The notes under the pieces were generated by a model. The model had not been told where the DNA came from. It worked only from the letters and a program-made list of their open reading frames with translations, and searched no databases. Shown one piece after another: positions 45,819 through 56,600 of a stretch of DNA of 64,000 nucleotides (positions are counted from its first letter, which is position 1; the number at the start of each line of letters is the position of its first letter). Origin of the DNA: an uncultured Collinsella sp. GTDB lineage: Bacteria; Actinomycetota; Coriobacteriia; Coriobacteriales; Coriobacteriaceae. Position numbers and translations under genes: made by a program. The DNA lies in assembly GCA_959019945.1 (NCBI GenBank), contig CAUEQD010000008.1, forward strand, positions 36,003-100,002, read 5' to 3'.

Positions 45819-47096
45819 ATGGTGAAAACTATGCCAAATAAGTACTACGCTAGAATTATCGAAAATGAGCTCGACCAGATGCTTGGGATATTCGGTGCCG
45901 TTCTCATCGAAGGACCTAAATGGTGCGGGAAGACAACCACGGCCGGGACCCGTGCGGCGTCCAGGCTCCTCCTCATGGACCCGTCGCGCAACTTCGAGAA
46001 TCGCTTCCGTGCCGAGACGGACCCGGCGCTTGCCGTTTCCGGCGAGGTGCCGCGGCTGATCGACGAATGGCAGGAGGTTCCGAAACTTTGGGACGCGGCA
46101 CGGTTTGAGTGCGACAACCGCGGCGGCGAGCCTGGCCAGTTCATATTTACGGGGTCGGCGACACCGCGAGACAATGAGCGGCCGATGCACAGTGGCGCTG
46201 GAAGGTTCGCTAAATTGCGCATGGACACCATGACGCTTTTCGAACTTGGGAAATCTAGCGGTGCGGTTAAGCTGTCGGGCATCATTTCTGGCGAAAAGTT
46301 CAGGGGCGCCTTCGGATCGATGGGTTCTGCCGAGATCGCCGAGCGCATCGTTTGCGGTGGATGGCCGGCGTCGATTGGGCGTGACGCGCGAATTGCGTCC
46401 GCGACGGCAAAACGATATATCGAGATAGTCGCTGAGGAAGACATCCCCCGCGTCGATGGCTCTCGACGAGATCCTGAGAAAGTGAAAGCCGTCATCGCGT
46501 CGTTGGCGCGCAACGAATCCACTCTTGCGACGCTCAAGACGCTTGTGGCCGATTTGGGTGGCGACGTATCGAGACAAACAGCGGCATCATACATATCCCT
46601 TCTTAGCAGATTGAGTTTCGTCTGCGATATCCCCGCATGGAATCCCGCGATGAGATCTCCGGTGCATCTGAGGGAGGCGCGTAAGCATCATCTTGCCGAT
46701 CCGTCGCTTGCAGCGGCTGCGCTCGGGGCGACTGTGGAGACGTTGTTGTCAGACTTCAAGACACTTGGGCTGCTTTTCGAATCGTTGGCGCTCCATGATC
46801 TATGGGTCTATGCGAGGGCAAACGGAATGGGCCTTTATCACTATCACGATTCCCGCGATCTTGAGGTCGACGCTGTCATAGCGGCTCCAGGTGGGATGTG
46901 GATTCCCGTTGAGGTCAAGCTCAGTTCCGCTCAAATCGAAGAGGCATCTGACAATCTTGTTGCCGTCGAAGAGCGGATGGTTGCTGCCGGAAACACCCCG
47001 CCGGTTTCTAAAGTAGCGATTATTGGATTTGGTTCACAAGCCTATGTTACCGACCGCGGCGTCCAAGTTGTTCCATTGGACGTTCTCGCGCCGTAA
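45819..47096 (+). CDS. AAA ATPase with DUF4143-type nuclease-fold domain
   Basis: 425 residues, a close relative of the protein at 38626: Walker A GPKWCGKTT, Walker B RLIDEWQEVP, IFTGSATP, SLARNESTLATLKTLVADLG, and the nuclease-like LEVDAVIAAPGG..PVEVKLS. The start could be 45819 or the ATG at 45831; neither has a strong ribosome site. It lies within an islet of gene fragments bounded by direct repeats and carries its own phased repeat array upstream. Confidence 0.85.
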   Translation: MVKTMPNKYYARIIENELDQMLGIFGAVLIEGPKWCGKTTTAGTRAASRLLLMDPSRNFENRFRAETDPALAVSGEVPRLIDEWQEVPKLWDAARFECDNRGGEPGQFIFTGSATPRDNERPMHSGAGRFAKLRMDTMTLFELGKSSGAVKLSGIISGEKFRGAFGSMGSAEIAERIVCGGWPASIGRDARIASATAKRYIEIVAEEDIPRVDGSRRDPEKVKAVIASLARNESTLATLKTLVADLGGDVSRQTAASYISLLSRLSFVCDIPAWNPAMRSPVHLREARKHHLADPSLAAAALGATVETLLSDFKTLGLLFESLALHDLWVYARANGMGLYHYHDSRDLEVDAVIAAPGGMWIPVEVKLSSAQIEEASDNLVAVEERMVAAGNTPPVSKVAIIGFGSQAYVTDRGVQVVPLDVLAP

Positions 47097-47230
47097 CGCT
47101 GCGGGCGAAGTGAAATCGACGCATCTTTTAGATTTCTTCAATTTGTGCGTAAACCAACAATGCCGTAATTACGCTATGTCGTTAGTGCGAACATCGCATC
47201 TTCAGTAGTCGAAGCTCGTTCGCAAACGGA

Positions 47231-47330
47231 CCTCTTTACTTGCAAAAAAGGAGACAGCACCGCCGTCTCATGAACCACGTGGCCACCGCGCTCCCGGCAA
47301 CGCCAGCAAGCAGCAAGAAGCACGGGATCA
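47231..47330. repeat. About 100-bp direct repeat, copy 2
   Basis: Same sequence family and orientation as 44868-44969. Together they bracket 2.3 kb holding the IstB, XRE and ATPase genes. No gene is seen from 47097 to 47369. Confidence 0.65.
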
Positions 47331-47369
47331 GATTATCAGATAAATGTGACCCTTCAGGTGGTTTTGGTC

Positions 47370-47474
47370 GGCAACCCGCGAGAGCCGGCAGGGCGTTTGG
47401 TAGTCGAGCGATCCCGCAGGCGAAGCCGAGGACCAGCGAGACACCAAACGCCCTGCCGGCTCTCGCGGGTTGCC
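47370..47474. repeat. Long hairpin element D
   Basis: Perfect 32-bp arms starting GGCAACCCGCGAGAGCCGGC around a 41-base core that contains CGAAG..GAGG sequence similar to the core of element C. It lies nine bases past the SRP RNA terminator. Confidence 0.88.
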
Positions 47475-47482
47475 GCGGCACC

Positions 47483-47607
47483 AAAAAGCGCCTGCGCACT
47501 CGATGGATTCGGATGCCCGACAGAGGCTCCTTATGGCTGCTTCCTTCCGGACCTGACCAGATTCGGAACATGTCGTCATCCGAACCCATCGAACGCGCTA
47601 GGCGCTC
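47483..47607 (-). ncRNA. ffs: Signal recognition particle RNA, small bacterial type (4.5S)
   Basis: The minus strand carries the conserved SRP tetraloop region GGTCAGGTCCGGAAGGAAGC (47534-47556) in a long self-complementary rod: GCGCCTAGCGCGTTCGATGG at the 5' end pairs with CCATCGAGTGCGCAGGCGC at the 3' end, followed by TTTTT. About 120 nt. It binds Ffh for cotranslational targeting to the membrane. Confidence 0.92.
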
Positions 47608-47612
47608 GGTAT

Positions 47613-47641
47613 ATCTTACCTGCTCCCGCCCAACAGGGCAA
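47613..47641 (-). promoter_or_regulatory. SRP RNA promoter
   Basis: -10 TAAGAT (47613-47618), 17-bp spacer, -35 TTGCCC (47636-47641). This places the start about six bases later, at the 5' end of the SRP RNA fold. Confidence 0.65.
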
Positions 47642-47675
47642 GTGGGGCGAACCCATCGGATGGATTCGCCCCACT
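47641..47675 (-). terminator. Hairpin just after the giant adhesin stop
   Basis: AGTGGGGCGAACCCATC pairs almost fully with its complement, 12 bases past the stop codon. It lacks a good T run and abuts the SRP RNA -35 box, so read-through is possible. Confidence 0.5.
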
Positions 47676-47686
47676 CGTGCATATCG

Positions 47687-50600
47687 CTAACGGCGCCTGC
47701 GGTACAGGACCGCGCCGCCCACTGCGGTCAGCGCGCCGATGCCGGCCATGACAGCGAGCGCCTCGACCGGTAGGCTGCGGTCGCCGGTGTCGGGCATGCC
47801 GCCCTTGGAGCCGTCGCCGCTAGAGCCGCTGCCGGAGCCGTTATCTGAACCGCCGCCCGAGCCGCCGCCCGGCGTGCCGGGGTTCTCGGGGGTGCCGGGG
47901 GTCCCGGGATTCTCGGCGTAGCTGTTGGTGAAGACCGGCGGCACGTTGGCGTCGCCCTCGTAGGAGACCTTCGCCGACAGATAGCCCGTCTTGGTGCCGT
48001 CGGCCGCCTCGTCGCTCACCGTGACGACGATCTTGCGCACCGCCTTGTCGTAGGTCACGTGCGCCCGGCCGTCGTCGACCTCGCTCACCGTGAAGGTGTA
48101 GGTGCCGGCCTGCTTGAACGTCAGTGCATCGAACGTGACGCTGCCGTCCGCGGCGTTCCTGGCGGTCGACATGACCTTGCCGTCCCGGCTCTTGAGCTCA
48201 AAGCTAAACTGGCCCGCCTTGAGCTCGGCGCCCTTGAGCACCTTGGCGGCGCCCAGCTTGAGGGTGACGGGTGCGGCCTCGTAGCCGTTGGTGAACGTCA
48301 CCGAGTCGTCGCCCGTGGGATTGCCCTCGGCATCCGCCAGCTCGTGCTTGACGGCGAGCGTGCCGTTTTTGGCATCGGTGACCGTCGTGCGCACGCGGTA
48401 CGTCGCCCTGTCGTACGTCACGCCGCCCGCCGTGCCGGCGACCTCGCGCAGCTCGTAGCTGTGCGTGCCGGGCGCGGTGTAGGTGACGGGGCTGAGAGCG
48501 ACCGTGCCGTCGGCGGCGTTCCTGCCCGTCGCCGCGACGCTCTCACTGCCGTCGGCGGCAATCTCGACCAGCTGGAACTCGAACTCGCCCTCGGCCAGGT
48601 CGCGGCCCTTGAGCTTCTTGTTCACCTTGATCTGGTCGGTGACGGAGCTCGGTGTCGGATTCACGCCGTAGGTGTTGGTGAACTCGAACGCGCCCTTGCC
48701 CTCGGGCGTGCCCTCTGCGGGCAGGACCTCCGCGGCGAGCGTGCCCGCGGCGGTGTCCTCGACGACCCTGATCGTGAAGGTCCTGGCCGCCGTCGCGTCG
48801 TTGACCACGCCGTCGACCGAACCGGACTCGCTCACCCGGTAGGCGAACGTCTTGGTGCGCAGACCTTGGCCGTCGATCTCGGCGTCATCGAGGTCGCTCG
48901 GCTGCCTGAACGTGACGTGGCCCAGCTCGACGTTGCCGGCGGCGTCGTTGGTCGCCTCGGTCACCGTCTTGCCGGAGGCGTCGGCCGGTGCGGGCGCGCC
49001 GTCCAGCGGCTCAATCTTAAAGGTGTACTTGCCCGCGATGTCGGCCTGCGCCAGGCCGAGCCCGGCCTGGCCGAGCGCCAGCGTCTTGGTGCCCGCGAGG
49101 TCAACTGTCGCCTCGTTGGTGCCGTAGCCGTTCACGAACGACAGCGTGCCGTCGGAGCCCTCGGGGTAGACCACGGCAGTGTCCAGCCCGCCCTTGCCGT
49201 TATCGGTCACCTTGACCGTGATGTCGAAGCTCGAGGCGGTCGCCGTCACGCCCGCGGGCAGCCGGTCCGTGCCGTCCTCGGATACGGTATAGGGAATGAC
49301 CCAGGAGCCGTCGGCGGCCCTGGTGGCGGTGCCATCTGCCACCATCTGCTCGAGAGCGTCGGTGGTGTAGGCGATGGGCGAGAACGAGAGCCCCGCGGCC
49401 TCGCCGTCGCCGGAGGCCTGGTTGGTCGCGGTCGCGACCACGTTGCCCCGGGCATCGCGGACGGAGAACGAGAACTCGCCCGCCGCCGCGGCGCGACCCG
49501 TCAGCGTCTTGGTGGCCTCGATGGACGCGCTGCTCTCGCCGCCGAGCGTGCCGGTGGCCTCGTAGGAGTTCTGGAACGCGACCGTCACGGGCGCGGGCAG
49601 CGACGCAGCGTCATCGGCCGTCGAGACCTCGCTGCGGGCGACCTCGACACCGTCCTCGACAACCGCGGTCGTGACCGTGAGCTTGCCCGTCGCGGCATCG
49701 TAGGCGGGCGCGATGGTCACCGTGCGCGGCTCGGTGTCGTTGGTGTAGCCCTCGCCGCCGAGCCTGGTCTCGGTGACGGTGAAGCTGTAGGTCTTGCCCG
49801 CGTCGGCGCCGGTGAACTTAACGTCGCCCTCCGCGGCGCCGCCGATGAGGCCGATGAGATCGGCCTGCCCGTCATCTGCCGCGGCCACGGTGTAGGCATC
49901 CTTGCCGGTCTTGAGGCCGAGCTTGGCTGCCGTCTCGGCGTCGGCGGTCACGGTGAAGGCGAACTGGCCCGCCTCCATGGCGCGGCCAGAGAGCGTCTTG
50001 GACAGGCGCACGCCCGCGCGGGCCGAGTAGTCGAGCTCGGTCGTGTAGGTGTTGACGAAGTCGCCGCCGCTCACCTGCGCGATCGCGGGCGTCGAGGCCG
50101 TGAGGTTGCCGGAGCCGTCGTCGGTCACAGTCACCGTCATCGTGGCGACGCGGCCGTCATAGGACACGCCGGCAATCGCCGAGCCGTCATCGGGCTTGGC
50201 CTCGCGCACCGTGTAGGTGAAGGTCTTGGCACGCACGCGCTTGCCGCCGACCTCCGCGAACCTGGCGTCCTTGATGTCGTTAAGCGTGTAGCGGATAGAG
50301 CCGAAGTCGAAGGCGACCTTAGTGCCCGCCTTGGTGCCGTCGGCGGCCGTCACGCTGACGGTCTTGGAGCCGTCGGAGGAGCCCTCGGGCATGGGAGCGC
50401 CGGCCTCGCCCGTGAGCGTGAACTGGAAGCTGTCGCCCTCCGCCCAGTCGCGGCCCTTGAGCGTCTTGGTGAAGAGTCCCGCCGTGGAGACGTCCCTGCC
50501 CTCGGTGGTCGTCCCGTACGTGTTGGTGAACGCAACGGTCGCGCCGGCCTCGGTCACGGTGCCCTCGGCCTTGGAGCCGTCGGCCCCGTCAACCGTAGTC

Positions 50601-53600
50601 GTGTAGCCCTCGGCGGCGTCCTCGGTCACGGTGTAGTTTGCGCCCACGGGCAGGCCGGTGATGGTCTTCTCCCCGCCGTGCTTGAGCGTGAAGGTCGCCC
50701 TGCCGTCCGTGAACGTCACGGCGTGCTCGCCCTTGCCGAAGGTGCCGGAGACGGGCTCGCCGTCCCCGTCGGCCAGCGCGACCGTGAAGCCGAACTCGCG
50801 CTGGCCGTCGCCGCCGACGACCGTCTTCTTGACGGTGAGGCTGCCGGTCTTAGCGGTATTGGTAAAGATCGCCGCCTCGACCGTGCACTCGGCAGCATTA
50901 CCGGCATCGTCGGTCAGCTGTGCAATCTTGGTCTTGGTAGTCAGCTTGCCGGCACCGTTGTCGGTCACCGTGACGGTGGCACGATAGGTGGCCTTCGAGA
51001 AGGTGAGGGCTGTCTCGTCACCCGCCTGCTCGGCAATCATATAGGTATAGGTTCCGGGCTTGGCGTACTCGATGGTTCCGAAGTTGCCAACCTGAACGTC
51101 CTTCTTCAGCGTAATCGTCGACACACCGTCCTTGGCGCCCTTGGGCATGGGTGCCTCGCCCTGGGCGGTCAGCGTCATGGTAAAGGCATCCGACGTCGTC
51201 CAGTTGCGTCCGGAGATCTTCTTTTGGACCTTAAAGGCATTCTCCACCTTCGTGGACTCCACGCTATAGATGTTGGTGAAGCCGACCTGCGTCTCCTTTC
51301 CGACGGTGCCCATCTTGGAGTTCGCCTTATCGGCAACCGCAAAGCCGTCCTCGCTCGTCATGAGGTTGCCCTTGGAGTCGAGCTCCTGCACCTCGTAGTG
51401 CGCGCCCACGGGCACGGTAACCGTCACGGAGCCACCGGCCTTAAGCGCGATGGTGTCACCGCTCTTGATCTGTCCGCTTACATAGGTGCCGTTGGTGCCG
51501 CTGGGGCGGCCGGCATACGCAAAGCTACCGGTCAGAGGCATTGCGCCATCGGCCTGGTAGAGCAACACCTTAAAGGTGAATGCCTTGTTGGGCGCCGTGA
51601 TACCCTCGGCGGCCGTGACCGTCTTGCTCAGCGTCAAACGACCGTCAGAGACCTCATCGGTGGTAGTGTTGGTCTTGACGACAGGGTTGTTACCAACCTT
51701 CACCGATGCCTGGTTGGAGATGTCGTCCGACGCACCTCCGCTCTTAAATGCATCCTCGGTCACGCGAACCTTAAACTGAACCGTGCCCTCCTCGCCAGCG
51801 GGAACATCCGTCAACGTCCAGGTGAGATTGCCGTCCTTGTCCTTAGAGCCAGCATTCGCATGGTCGCCCGTGAACTCCACGAACTCGGTTCCCGCGGGAA
51901 CGGCATCGGTGACCGTCACCGTGGCCGGCGTGCTCTCGGTATTCTTGTAGCCAATGGTATAGGTGAGCTCATCGCCCAGCTTAACACCCGCCCCCGTCGC
52001 ATCCTGAGCGTCGCTCTCGGACTTCTTGGGCACGTAGTTGGTCGTGGTGCCGGTATAGCTCTTGTCGCCGACCGTAACGGTGGCGTTGTTCTTGATGGTG
52101 CCGACGGCGCCCTGGGCGTCCTTCACAACATCCTCGGCAATCTTGACGCGCACGCGCACCGAACCGTGGCTGCCTGCAGGTTGATTGCCCAGGCTCCAAG
52201 CGAGTGACTGGCCGCTCGCGGTGCCCTTATCGGCGTTCTTGCCCTCAAAGGCCTCGAACACAACGCCGGCGGGCAGCTCGTCGGTCACGGTCACGTTGGC
52301 AGTGCCACTATCATCGGCCTCGTTGTTAACCCAGTTGATGGTGTAGACATAGGAGTCACCCACGGAGAGCAGCTGCCCGTCGATATCCACGCTGGGCTCC
52401 GTGACCGTGCCGATCGTCTTGACCTTATCGCGTGTGTTGTGGAAGACGATCTTGCCGTCCTCGGTACCATCGCGATAGGTCACCTTGGACGTAAGGTTAC
52501 CGTTGTTGTCGTCGGTCACCTCGAGCAGCACGCGGCACGTCGCGGACGTATCCACGGGACGAACGCCATCTGGCAGGTTGGCCAAGCGCTCCTTTGCCAC
52601 CAGGTTAAAGCTGTAGGTAGTGGTGTGGTCGGCATTGTGGCGCTTGTCGGCAAAGCCATTTGCCACTTCGTCGGCAAGATTGACCGTCTTCTCTTCAGAT
52701 GTGCCGGTATCGCCGCCGAGCTTAAAGGTGACCGTACCAAAGTTGACCGTTGCGGTACCGCTCTCGCTCGCCTGGGTCGTGCCCTCATCAATCGGTTTGA
52801 GAGAGCCGTCGTCCTTCTTCTCCGCGTACAGGTCAAACGTATACTGGCCAGCCTTGATCTTATCGCCAGAGTCCATCTTCTTCTCGGCGCGAGGACCCCC
52901 AAACGTTCCGCTCGCGGCGTAGCTGTTGGCAAAGGACACTTTGGCCTTGGCGGTACCGCTCTCGGAGCTATCGGGCTGTGTATTCGCGGGAAGCTCAGTC
53001 CCCTTGGCGTCAAAATGCTTGACGGTAGTCACGGTATAGAGCGAACCGTTATCGCGCTTCTTAACCGCAATCTCTACCGTCCAATAGGTGGAGTCGTATT
53101 TATAGCCGCCTTGGCCTCCGTTGTTCTCGACCACCTTGTAGGTAAACGTCTTGCCTGCGTCGTCCGTCGTAAAGGTCAGGCCGCCCAAAATGCCGGTATG
53201 GGACGTGCCATTGGCTTCGGGCTCATCGTTGGTAACGATGAGTTTGCCCTTGTCCGCGCGCAGCAGCTTATTAAGCTTTGCGGTCGAGGCGGGATCTTTG
53301 CCCGTCACCGTAAAGCCAAACATGCCGGCATGCAGGTCTTTGCCCTTGAGCGTCTTGACGATCTCCAGACCGCCCTGGAGCTCGTAGCTCGTCGAAGTTT
53401 GGTACCTATTGGTAAAGATGAAACCTTCCGAACCGGTCGTGCCATCGGGGCGCGCCACAAGCTTGCCGCCCTCATCGGTTACGGTAACCGTCACGGTATA
53501 GACATGCTGGTCATACTTCCACTCGCCAGGACCGCCGTTCGGGGTCAGCTCGTTAATAGCAAACTTATACGTGCCCGGCTTGTTAAAGGTGAGCTTCGAG

Positions 53601-56600
53601 AAGTCAAGCTGGTAGTGCTCCCCGTCCTTGAGGTCCTCCTTCGTCTGCTTCTGCTCGGTGTAGCCATTGCCCTTGCTCATCGAAGAGCCGGTGATGAGCT
53701 TGCCGTCGATGGCAGCCCGGGTAACATCGTCAGCCGCGGTCATGGTAAAGGTGAACTTGCCCTCAGCATCGGCACCGGCAACCACCTTCGTCACGGACGG
53801 GGTATAGGTTGCCGCCTCGGTAACCGTATAGGTGTTCTTGAACTTAACCGTCGCGACACCGGTAGACGTCGCATCCGATGGGTAGATCCACTGGCCCTCG
53901 AGCTCGTCCTCGCCATCAACCGTCTTGCTTACCGATGTCGTGACCTTGAGCGTGCCGTCGCCGTTGTCCGCCACGACAGCCTTAACCGTATGGACCGTCT
54001 TGTCGTACGTATAGCCCGTCGCCTTGTCGTCAATCTCGGCCACGGTATAGGTAAACGTCTTGCCAGCATCATTCTGAGTGAAAGTCAGCCCGCGCTCAGG
54101 AACCAAGCTCACGGTCTTGGGGGTATTGGCCTCGACGTTTGCGGTCTCAAAGACCTTGCCGTCCATGGTAATGCCGACCTTCTTGGCAGATGTCTCATCG
54201 GCGGGCTTGACGATATAGCGGAACGTGCTCTTGGGCGAGCCAAACACCGTCGCACCCTCGGGGTACGTCAGTGTCTTCTCGATCTTCAGGCCGCCAGCGG
54301 CACCATAGTCGAGGCTTGCCGCATAACGGTTCACAAACGATACGGCAGGCGTTGTGGTACCGGCCTCACTTGCATCGTACTGTTGCACGTAGGTAGCCGA
54401 ATCTTGCTTGAGCTCGGCAATTTTCTCGTCCGTCAACGCGCTCGCATCGCCGGTATCGCCCAGCAGCTCCGTCACACCCGCACCCTTGAGCACAGTCGTC
54501 ACGGTGTAGAGCTTGGCGGGGTCGTTCTGGCGTGCAAGAACCTTAACGAGCACGATGGCGTCGCCGGTGTAGCCGGTGTCATAGGTGTAGCCGGCAGCAG
54601 CAGGCTGGTTCTCGTGGATGCGATAGGCAAATGTATGGCCCAGGTCCTGCTCCGCAAGCTTGCGGGCGAAGAGCTTCTCTTTCCCGTTCGCGCCCACCAC
54701 GGCACCGGACACGCCGGCCTTCGCCGCTTTGTTGGACAGGGTAGCCTCGGCGCCATCGACCGACGTCTGAACGCCGTTGTACCAAAGACCCGTCACGGCA
54801 AAGGTAAACTGGCCCGCGTTGGAGGCGCGACCCTCAAGGGTCTTGCTCACCGTCACGCCGCCAAAGGTGCCCGACGCATGGTATGCATTGGTGAAGGCGG
54901 CCTTATCAGTTACGGCCTTGTCCACATCGGAGGCGCCGGTGTTGGCATAGGTCACGCTCGACACGTGCAGCTTGCCCGTGTGGTTGCCCCGCTCGTCCAG
55001 ATCGGTCACCACGACGGTCGCACGTGCGGTGTGCCTGTCCATGGACATGCTCGCCGGGGCACCAAGCGCGACATTCTCGGTGATATTGAAGCTAAAGGTG
55101 CCCGCGCGGTTGAATGTCACGGTCGGGGCGGCTTCGGTGCCAAAGGAGAACGAGGCAACGCGTCCCGACTCGGGCGCGCTAGCGACGGCCTGGTTAGTGT
55201 TAATGACAACGGCACCATCCGCTACCGCCTGCTTTGTGGTCTTACCCAGACTAGTTGCGCTGGCATCGTCCGTAGCGGCGGTAAGGTTAAAGGTATAGCT
55301 CTCGCCCTGGTTCCAGTCGCGACCGCTCACGGTCTTCTGACCCTGCAGGGTCACGCTCGTGGGCTCCACAATATATATATTGGTAAAGGAAGGCGTGGCG
55401 TTGTTGCCCAGCTGCTTTACCGAGCCATCCTTTGCGTCATTGTAGTAGTACTCGACCGAAGTCTGGATGCCAGCACCCTTCTCGGCATTGCGCACCACGG
55501 CGTAATAGACCGATTCGTCGTAGGTCATGCCCGCGGCTTTGCCGGAGTTCTCAGTGAGCTTGTAGACGTAGGCGCGCCCCGCATCCGCCATGGCGGTATA
55601 GGAGATTGGCGGCCACGCCACCGGGCCGTTGTCGTCATTGCCCACGATGGCGATGTTGCCCTCGGCGCCCTGGGGCATGGGGGCCTTGATGCTCGTGTCG
55701 ACCGTATCGGGGCTGAACGTTGCACTGGCATTTGCATAGCCGCCCATACCCTCGAGCTTAAAGCCAAAGGTGTTCTGGGCAAGCGGGAACGTCCCCGCCT
55801 TGTCGATCAAGTTCTTTTGAGCATGGATGATGATGTTCTTCTCATGCTCGTCGTAGTGATTGGTGAAGGTCGCTACCTTATCGGTAATCTCCTTCTTAGT
55901 CTCGACGCCCGCATCGTTGCGCTCCTGCATCACCGTCACGCTCTTAACGAACAGAGCGCCGGCATGGTTGTCCTCCACCACGACCGTCGCGGTATAGGAG
56001 GCGGCAGAATAGCTTATGCCGCCCGCCCCGGCATCGGAACCGGGGATAACCTCCGAGATGGTATAGGTGTAGGTGCCCGGCTTGGTATAGGTGATGTCGC
56101 CAAACGTTGCCGTCTTATAGGTGATGTCTCCAATCTTTTCCGTCGGGGCTTTCTCGGTGATCTCGACCGTCGACACCTGGCTCTTGGCGCCGTTGGGCAT
56201 GGGGACGCCGTCCTTGGCCGCAAGCTGCACAGTAAAGGTATCGGAATCGTTCCAATCGCGGCCGTTGAGGACCTTCTTGACGCTCAGGGCATTCTGGGTT
56301 ACAGAGCTGGCGCTGTAGTTATTGACGAACTCAAGCTTGTTGCTCGCAGGGATCTTCCCGTCCACGAGCGCAACAATCTTGCCCTCGATGGTGTTGCCGG
56401 CTCCGGACTGCTCCACGCCGCCGGCTTTGCGGCTCACGAGGCTAAAGCCGGCCGGAAGCACCGAGTCGTCGGCAGAACCGGTCACGGTATTGACGATGCT
56501 TGCCAGCACGTTGCCGCCCGCCGACTCGCCCTTGGTGGTGAGCTCGCTCACGCTATAGCTATCACCCTGCTTAAGGTCGTACACGCGAATGGTCTCGCCG

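Noticed and set aside
47236..47773. Protein-coding frames across the SRP RNA region
   Set aside because: They overlap the SRP RNA and a perfect hairpin and have no recognisable domain.
48059..52207. Very long open frame on the plus strand opposite the adhesin (and another at 52439-56911)
   Set aside because: They are antisense to a gene with clear repeated domains, are rich in Arg, Gly, Leu and Val as expected of a GC-rich reverse frame, and show no domain.
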